Source: JANQMX01 sp965247175
Lineage (GTDB): Bacteria > Pseudomonadota > Alphaproteobacteria > Kiloniellales > DSM-21159
Direction of reading: 5' to 3'
DNA length: 64,000 nucleotides
NCBI GenBank assembly: GCA_965247175.1
Contig: OZ252006.1
Span: 2,232,001-2,296,000 of the forward strand
Below, one piece after another: positions 58,785-64,000 of this stretch. The stretch's first letter is position 1; the number at the start of each line of letters is the position of its first letter. The position numbers and the translations under genes were made by a program. Below the pieces are notes generated by a model. That model did no database searches and had not been told where the DNA came from. It worked only from the letters and a program-made list of their open reading frames with translations.

Positions 58785-61074
58785 GACGCGGCATCCTCTT
58801 CGTGGGGTTTATCTCTTCCACAGCGTCGACCGCTGCCTGGGCGAAGGCCGGGTCGTTGATGTTGCACGGCAGGCGGATGAGGCGACGGTTGGCCGTCTCC
58901 TGGAAGCGGCTGGTGAAAGCCTCGAACAGGGCCCGGTCCGCGGCCGGGTCATGAAAGGGCTGGCCCGGCGCATCGAGGGCCGAGACACCGCCCTCGGGAA
59001 TGAGAAAGCGAACGGGACCCGTCATCTCGTTGATACGGCCGGCGATCCAATCCCCCATCCGAGCATTCTCGTCCGCCGTCGTCCGCATCAAGGTCACCTG
59101 CGGGTTGTGCTCGACAAAGCGGCGACTGCGATAGCGCTCCGGCACTGTGTCGGGTGCGCCGAAGTTGACCATGTCGAGCGCCCCGAAAGAGCCGACATAA
59201 GGAATGCGGGTCCGGATGAAGGCACCGAAGCGGTCTTCATCCGCAGGGAAGACGCCGCCCATCATCATGTCGCAGACTTCGGTGGTGGTGAGGTCGATGG
59301 CCGCTGCCAGCAGTCCGCTGTCGGCCAGCTTCTCCATCGAGCGTCCGCCGGTTCCCGTCGCGTGGAACACGAGGCAGTCGTAGTGATCGTCGAGCAGGGC
59401 GGTGATCTGCTGTATTGCCGTGGTGGTGACACCGAACATCGTCAGCCCCAGACTGGGCTTCTCGGTGCTGTCCCTGCGTCGCGATCTGGAGGAGACCGGG
59501 GCCTTCGCCGCATCCTTGACCATGCCGGCGATGGCATTGGCGCCATTGGCCAGCACCTGCCGGGAGATGCGGTTGAGACCCTGCACATCGGTGACCGAGT
59601 ACATCATCATGATATCGGTCGGCCCGACGTACTGACCGACATCGCCCGAGGCCACCGTGGAGATCATGACCTTCGGGATGCCGACCGGGAGGCTGCGCAT
59701 TGCGGGCGTCACCAGGGCGGTGCCGCCGGAGCCGCCGGCGGAGACGATGCCGGCGATGTCGCGTTGGCGCCTCACCCAGCTCTCGAAGGCCTCGGCCATG
59801 GCGCGCACGGAGGCGCCGCGATCGCCACTGAAGACTCCGCCCGCGCCGCTGCGGTGATAGGCGGCGATGACGTGCGGCGGCACATCGGCCGACGAGGGCT
59901 TGCCGGAGGTGGAGAGGTCGATGGTCCGCACGCGGAGGCCATGAGCCGCCACGCAGTCACGGATGTAAGAGAGCTCGGCGCCCTTGGTGTCGAAGGTGCC
60001 GGCGACATAGACCTCGCCGCCCGCACCCGCTTGCCGCGGGCTCTCCGGCTCGCGGAACAGCGGCTCAGGCTTGTTGTCGAAGGGCCGTGCCGGCGTGGTC
60101 TCCGATGCAGGAGACGGTGGCGTCTCTTGCGGCCCGGCGGCCTCTCGCCACGCGGCGCTCGACCAACGCGTAGGCGGTACATAAACAAGAGTGCCGCTCG
60201 TCTGCGGCTGAGGCGCCTCGGATGGCTCGGCAGCCTCCTCCACCGGCGCGTCCGGCAGCGACACCTCGGGCGGGCTCTGCACCGGCGCAGCTTCGGGCTC
60301 CGAGGGCAGCTCCAGGTCCTCGTGCGAATGCCGCCCGACGCCGAGCAGCCGTTCCTGCAAGGTGCGGTCGCCGGCTAACTGCTGGGTCGGCATGACGCGC
60401 CAGACGCGGCCGTTGACCATGATCGCCACGTCTTCGGAGATGGCGGTGGCGACCGCGATGTTCTGCTCGATCAGCAGGATGGAGACCTCGCGCTCGGCTG
60501 CCAGGTTGGCGAGCAGCGCCTCCACCTGATCGACGATGATCGGCGCCAAGCCTTCCGTCGGTTCGTCCAGCACCAGGAGGCGCGGGTCCTGTAGCAAGGC
60601 GCGAGAGATGGCGAGCATCTGCTGTTCGCCACCGGAGAGCTGCCCGGCCCCGTTGCTCCGCCGCTCGTAGAGGCGCGGAAAGGCGTCGTAGATGCGTTCG
60701 ATGCTCCATGCGCCGCTGCCGCTTTCGGCCAGGCGCATGTGCTCTTCCACTGTCAGCGACGGCCAGAGGCGGCGCCCCTGTGGCGTATAGCCGATGCCGC
60801 GGGCTGCGATCTGGTGCGGCTGCAGGCCGCTGATCTCCTCGCCGTAGAAACGGATGGAGCCGCGCTGTGGCTTGAGCAGGCCCATGATGGTGTTGCAGAG
60901 CGTGGTCTTGCCCATGCCATTGCGGCCGACCACCGCATGCACCCCTTGCTCCAGTGTAAGGTCGACGCCTTGCAGCGCATGCGAATGCCCGTAGTAGACA
61001 TGCAAATCCCGAATCTGCAGCACGGTGGAGCTGTTGGGATGCGTGCTTTGGTGGGAGGCTCTGCGATCAGGCAC
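58771..61074 (-). CDS. LivF-type ABC ATPase fused to a UPF0261/Tm-1-like domain
   Basis: 767 aa. Residues 18-245 are a branched-chain amino-acid-type ATPase: Walker A GRNGMGKTT (50-58), signature QLSGGEQQ (145-152), Walker B LLVLDEP (166-172). A Pro/Glu/Ser-rich linker (about 250-350) joins it to a UPF0261 domain (about 353-755) with YVAGTFDTKGAELSY, SAGGSGGTALVTPAM, ISTVASGDVGQYVGPTDI and VFHATGTGGRSMEKL, an ATP-binding Tm-1-like fold. Both frames are intact and there is no stop or shift at the joint, so the fusion is real. It overlaps livG by 8 bp. Confidence 0.92.
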   Translation of the reverse strand: MPDRRASHQSTHPNSSTVLQIRDLHVYYGHSHALQGVDLTLEQGVHAVVGRNGMGKTTLCNTIMGLLKPQRGSIRFYGEEISGLQPHQIAARGIGYTPQGRRLWPSLTVEEHMRLAESGSGAWSIERIYDAFPRLYERRSNGAGQLSGGEQQMLAISRALLQDPRLLVLDEPTEGLAPIIVDQVEALLANLAAEREVSILLIEQNIAVATAISEDVAIMVNGRVWRVMPTQQLAGDRTLQERLLGVGRHSHEDLELPSEPEAAPVQSPPEVSLPDAPVEEAAEPSEAPQPQTSGTLVYVPPTRWSSAAWREAAGPQETPPSPASETTPARPFDNKPEPLFREPESPRQAGAGGEVYVAGTFDTKGAELSYIRDCVAAHGLRVRTIDLSTSGKPSSADVPPHVIAAYHRSGAGGVFSGDRGASVRAMAEAFESWVRRQRDIAGIVSAGGSGGTALVTPAMRSLPVGIPKVMISTVASGDVGQYVGPTDIMMMYSVTDVQGLNRISRQVLANGANAIAGMVKDAAKAPVSSRSRRRDSTEKPSLGLTMFGVTTTAIQQITALLDDHYDCLVFHATGTGGRSMEKLADSGLLAAAIDLTTTEVCDMMMGGVFPADEDRFGAFIRTRIPYVGSFGALDMVNFGAPDTVPERYRSRRFVEHNPQVTLMRTTADENARMGDWIAGRINEMTGPVRFLIPEGGVSALDAPGQPFHDPAADRALFEAFTSRFQETANRRLIRLPCNINDPAFAQAAVDAVEEINPTKRMPRHAAF

Positions 61075-61864
61075 GGCCGCCTCCCTGACCCAGATAGAGC
61101 TCCTGGACCTCCGGGTCGTTCTCGATCTCCTGCGGCGTGCCCTCGCGGAAGATACGCCCGTTATGCATCATGGTGACGCTTTCCGAGACGCGCAGGGCCA
61201 CGTCCATGTCGTGCTCGATGATGATGTAGCCCATGTGCTCGGGCAGCGACTGCAGGATCTCGATTAGCTCGCTGCGCTCGGTCGGCGACAAGCCGGCGGC
61301 GGGTTCGTCGAACAGAATGAGTCGCGGTGCCCCAGCCAAGGCCAAGGCGATTTCAAGCTGCCGCTGCTGGCCGTAGCTCAAGGCCTCGACCAGCGTATCG
61401 CGTGCCTCTTCAAGGTGAACAGCGCCGAGCAAGGTCTCGGCCATTTCCATGGCGCTTTCGTCGCGTCCCGGCCGGCGCAGCGAAAAGCGCCGCCGGCTGA
61501 TGCCGCGGCACGCGAGATAGATGTTGTCGATCACGCTCAGGCCGTTGAACAGCAGCGAGATCTGATAGGTGCGTCGCAGGCCGCGACGGATCCGCTCGTG
61601 CACCGGCAGATCCGTCACGTCCTCGCCAAACAGACGCACGTGACCGGTGGTCGGCGGGAAGTCGCCGGTGATCGCGTTGAACAGGGTCGTCTTGCCTGCC
61701 CCGTTCGAGCCCAGAACCGCACGCCGCTCCCCGGCGGCCACCGTGAGATTGATGTCCGCCAAGGCGACCAGCGCACCGAAGTGGCGGCTGACGGCCTCCA
61801 GCTCCAGCGCATAGCGGCCGGCGCTTTGTAGGCGGGAGAAGGCGTCGGTTCCAGGCATCGTCAC
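61067..61864 (-). CDS. livG: ABC transporter ATP-binding protein, LivG type
   Basis: 265 aa. Walker A LGSNGAGKTT (about 53-62), Q-loop region, signature ALSYGQQRQLEIALA and Walker B LILFDEPAAGLSPTER, followed by the switch His in IIIEHDMDVAL. The insertion typical of LivG (LACRGISRRRFSLRRPG) lies between Q-loop and signature. It pairs with the LivF-like domain to drive one importer of the hydrophobic/branched-chain amino-acid type. The real cargo is set by the binding protein upstream. Confidence 0.94.
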   Translation of the reverse strand: MTMPGTDAFSRLQSAGRYALELEAVSRHFGALVALADINLTVAAGERRAVLGSNGAGKTTLFNAITGDFPPTTGHVRLFGEDVTDLPVHERIRRGLRRTYQISLLFNGLSVIDNIYLACRGISRRRFSLRRPGRDESAMEMAETLLGAVHLEEARDTLVEALSYGQQRQLEIALALAGAPRLILFDEPAAGLSPTERSELIEILQSLPEHMGYIIIEHDMDVALRVSESVTMMHNGRIFREGTPQEIENDPEVQELYLGQGGGRA

Positions 61865-61895
61865 GAACGGGCAGGCCTAACGGTCTAACCCTCAG

Positions 61896-63143
61896 CTATT
61901 CGCAGCTCGGGTTTTCGCGGCTGACCTGGCCGTACTTGAGGAAGTCGTCGTAGGACAGGCCGAAGGTCTGATCCACCTGCGGAATGACCTTGATGGTTTT
62001 GTTCAACAGGTTGCCGTCCGGTCCCTCGATGACCTCGGTCAGGAAGATGTCGGCAACGGCCTGGCGGCGGTCGTCCAACTTTACCATGCCCGTCGGCGTT
62101 TCGAACTCGAGGTTCGTCAGCACCTCGCGAAGCTTCGCACCTCCGTCGGAGAGATCGCCACCCACCTCGTTCAAAGCCAAGAGCGCCGCCTTGGTATTGA
62201 TGTAGTAGGCGTGGGCGAAGAGCGACGGAGAGGGGAAGCCGTCCGGGAACTTCGCCTTGTAGGCCTCGACGAAGGCGTTCCAGCGCGGATCGTCCCAGGT
62301 GTCGGAGATCGGGCCGGCCGAAGGCGTGCCGATGATGAAGTCGCGGGTGCGACCCTTGGAGCCGAGCACCGTCTGGTCAACGGTGATCGAGCCACCGATG
62401 AGCGGTAGCTCGCCGCCAGCCTGCTCATACTGGGTCAGGAAGTTCACCGCGTCGGCACCGCCGAGGGCGACATAGATCGCATCGACGTCATCAGGCAGCG
62501 CGGCGATCACAGAGGAGTAGTCCTTGTTACCGATCGGCACCCAGAAGCGCGCATCGACCGGTGCTTTACCGCCCAAGCGGCAGAAGGGCTCGAGGAAGCC
62601 GAAGACCTGGGTGTAGGGGAAGGAATAGTCCTCAGCCAGCACCGCGATGTTGCGATAGCCCTTCTCGTTGAAGACGTACTCGCCGAGGCCGGCCATCCAC
62701 TGCGCGCCTTCGGTCGAGAAGCGGAAGAAGTTGTCCGCCGGGTTACGCAAGGTGGTGTCCTGCGCTGCCGAAGAACCGTTCACAAAGGTCACCTCCGGCT
62801 GGGTCTTGGCGTAGTCCTTGACCGCCAGGCCTTCCGAGCCCGACAGCGGGCCGACCAGGATCTGCACGCCGTCCTGCTCGACCAGCTTGCGGGCCGCGCG
62901 GATGGCGCTGTCCGGCGAGGCATCGGACGAGCCGGTGATGAGCTCGATCTTCTTGCCGCCGGCCGTGTAGTCGAACTCCTCGAGGGCCAGCTCAACGCCG
63001 CGCATGCTGTCCTCGCCAAGCACCGTAAAGGCGCCTTCCAAGGTCGCGAGCGCCCCCATCTTGATGGTGTCGTCCGCCAGCGACGGCCCAGCGAGCGATA
63101 ACGCGGCTACTGCCGCAATCGTCGTCTTGGTAAATCTACGCAT
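61896..63143 (-). CDS. livK: ABC transporter substrate-binding protein, LivK/type 1 periplasmic fold
   Basis: 415 aa. Signal peptide about 1-23 (ALSLAGPSLADD). Type 1 periplasmic-binding fold: MGALATLEGAFTVLGEDSMR, GVELALEEF, VLVGPLSGSEGLAVKDYAKT-like block (here ILVGPLSGSEGLAVKDY), AVLAEDYSFPYTQVFGF and PNPxxx-free C-lobe. Three Cys in the mature chain (CRLG and the final CE end among them). The family transports amides, aromatic acids and amino acids; this member's ligand is not evident. First fully contained gene of the operon. Confidence 0.93.
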   Translation of the reverse strand: MRRFTKTTIAAVAALSLAGPSLADDTIKMGALATLEGAFTVLGEDSMRGVELALEEFDYTAGGKKIELITGSSDASPDSAIRAARKLVEQDGVQILVGPLSGSEGLAVKDYAKTQPEVTFVNGSSAAQDTTLRNPADNFFRFSTEGAQWMAGLGEYVFNEKGYRNIAVLAEDYSFPYTQVFGFLEPFCRLGGKAPVDARFWVPIGNKDYSSVIAALPDDVDAIYVALGGADAVNFLTQYEQAGGELPLIGGSITVDQTVLGSKGRTRDFIIGTPSAGPISDTWDDPRWNAFVEAYKAKFPDGFPSPSLFAHAYYINTKAALLALNEVGGDLSDGGAKLREVLTNLEFETPTGMVKLDDRRQAVADIFLTEVIEGPDGNLLNKTIKVIPQVDQTFGLSYDDFLKYGQVSRENPSCE

Positions 63144-63172
63144 TGCTACCTCCCTTGCTTAGGTTTGCCCTT

Positions 63173-64000
63173 CTAGGTTTGCTTGAGCGGCCCGGCACCT
63201 TGCCGGTCCCGCTCTTCGGCACGGCCGGCCTCATACCGTGCCGTTCGTGCGAAGCGGAGCTTCGGACGGATTCTCTCCCACAGCCCGAGCAAGCCGTCCG
63301 GCGAGAACAGCACGACGAGCAGGAAGGCGAGACCGATAACGGTGTTGAAACGCTCGCGGTCGATCAGATCGATGGCGAAGTTCTGCAGAAGCACGAAGAC
63401 CAGCGCTCCGAGGAAGGGTCCGATCGGATGGCGCATGCCGCCGACTACGGCGATCACAAGGATGTCGATGACGATGTCGACACCAACGGAACCCGGCGAG
63501 ATGCGACCGTTGAACCAGACCATCAGCACGCCGGCCGTACCGGCGATCAGGCCCGAGAGAAAGTAAGCGAAGACCCGGTGCAGGGTGACGTCGTAGCCCA
63601 GCGCCCGCATGCGACGCGGATTGTCGCGAATGGCTTGTAGGCTGAGCCCGAAGGTCGAGCGCGAGGCGTAGAGGACCGCGGCATAGAAGCCGCCGGCAAC
63701 GGCGAGGCTGAGATAGTAGAAGGGGACCGGGTCGCGCCAGTAGATGCCAAAGAGGGTCGGCGGCTCGATGCCGGCAAAGCCGGTGAAGCCGTTGAAGACC
63801 ACATAGTTTTGGCGCACGAAATAGAAGAAGGCGACGGCGATCGCGAGGGTGATCATGATGGTGTAGATCCCCTCGGTGCGTACCGAGATGGCCCCGACCA
63901 GCGCGCTGGCGAACGCGGCGGCCAGGATCGCGAAGGGGACCGTGATCCACCAGGGCCAGCCGAGGCCCATCACGTCGACGCTGTTGGTGCCGACGATGGC
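63173..64000 (-). CDS. livM: ABC transporter permease, LivM type (5' end outside the window)
   Basis: The frame is open through the right edge (..AIVGTNSVDVMGLGWPWW), so the visible 275 codons lack the true start. About seven hydrophobic helices remain. LivM traits are SVRTEGIYTIMITLAIAVAF, the GFTGFAGIEPPTLFG loop, the RSTFGLSLQAIRDNPRRMRA cytoplasmic coupling motif and GRISPGSVGVDIVIDILVIA. A GTG/ATG at 63973 is an internal codon rather than a start, because typical LivM has some 60-80 more residues before this point. 29 bp separate it from livK. Confidence 0.92.
   Translation of the reverse strand, partial: AIVGTNSVDVMGLGWPWWITVPFAILAAAFASALVGAISVRTEGIYTIMITLAIAVAFFYFVRQNYVVFNGFTGFAGIEPPTLFGIYWRDPVPFYYLSLAVAGGFYAAVLYASRSTFGLSLQAIRDNPRRMRALGYDVTLHRVFAYFLSGLIAGTAGVLMVWFNGRISPGSVGVDIVIDILVIAVVGGMRHPIGPFLGALVFVLLQNFAIDLIDRERFNTVIGLAFLLVVLFSPDGLLGLWERIRPKLRFARTARYEAGRAEERDRQGAGPLKQT

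Noticed and set aside
58783..60378. A 531-codon plus-strand frame over the UPF0261 domain
   Set aside because: Antisense to a clearly conserved domain; rich in Arg, Gly and His without motif.

Overview
The window is GC-rich, gene-dense chromosomal DNA (about 60 protein genes on both strands, short spacers). It most resembles an alphaproteobacterium, probably of the Rhodospirillales/Kiloniellales kind. That placement is an inference from the gene repertoire (LivFGMK transporter next to a Tm-1-like protein, Mop, OpgH/OpgC, PCuAC, RibA with a degenerate RibB half, many LysR/GNAT/LysE genes) and from composition; no rRNA or other phylogenetic marker was seen. I found no tRNA, rRNA, CRISPR array, IS element or prophage.

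Layout. 1-5053: a small membrane ORF behind a structured leader, the class I ribonucleotide reductase pair nrdA-nrdB with two candidate NrdR boxes, and a creatinase-type M24 enzyme. 5303-9073: an exopolysaccharide fragment (polyprenyl-phosphate sugar-1-phosphate transferase, short Wza-like export protein, outer-membrane beta-barrel). 9134-16192: TetR/SDR pair with a palindromic operator, enoyl-CoA hydratase, small lipoprotein, RhlE helicase, K+ channel with a zinc ribbon, GFA, GNAT and NIPSNAP proteins. 16290-23992: histidine kinase, MipA/OmpV protein, an RTX calcium-binding protein, and a compact unit of ECF sigma factor, anti-sigma factor and lipoprotein subtilase.

24144-29509: a cluster of GTP cyclohydrolase II, a stand-alone RibD-type reductase, a methyltransferase, a GT4 glycosyltransferase, a pterin-synthase-fold protein lacking its catalytic residues, and a BchC-like dehydrogenase. 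It looks like an uncharacterised pathway to a GTP-derived, glycosylated and possibly methylated pyrimidine or pteridine, and is my leading candidate for an undescribed system. 29614-32659: OpgH and OpgC of periplasmic glucan synthesis. 32693-39597: chemoreceptor, orphan ZnuB-type permease, DegT aminotransferase and HisD/HpsN-like dehydrogenase under a LacI regulator with an 18-bp perfect palindrome. 39619-42799: Mop, DsrE-like protein, copper chaperone PCuAC, DUF2946-like protein and a phosphatase-superfamily enzyme. 42943-50837: regulator/target pairs (LysR, Lrp/EamA exporter, MarR/GST with paired ATGC-N4-GCAT sites), Nudix, ankyrin and LysE proteins, and a short lipoprotein.

50889-64000: eleven minus-strand genes with gaps of at most 31 bp or overlaps, probably one operon. 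In transcription order: LivM (cut by the window end), LivK, LivG, LivF fused to a UPF0261/Tm-1-like domain, a PEP-hydrolase-family TIM barrel, a flotillin with a hendecad coiled coil, an SRPBCC protein, an SRPBCC-quinone oxidoreductase fusion, an FAH-family hydrolase, an alpha/beta hydrolase and a metal-dependent amidohydrolase. It reads as uptake plus breakdown of one unknown organic substrate, with a membrane-scaffold protein inside the operon.
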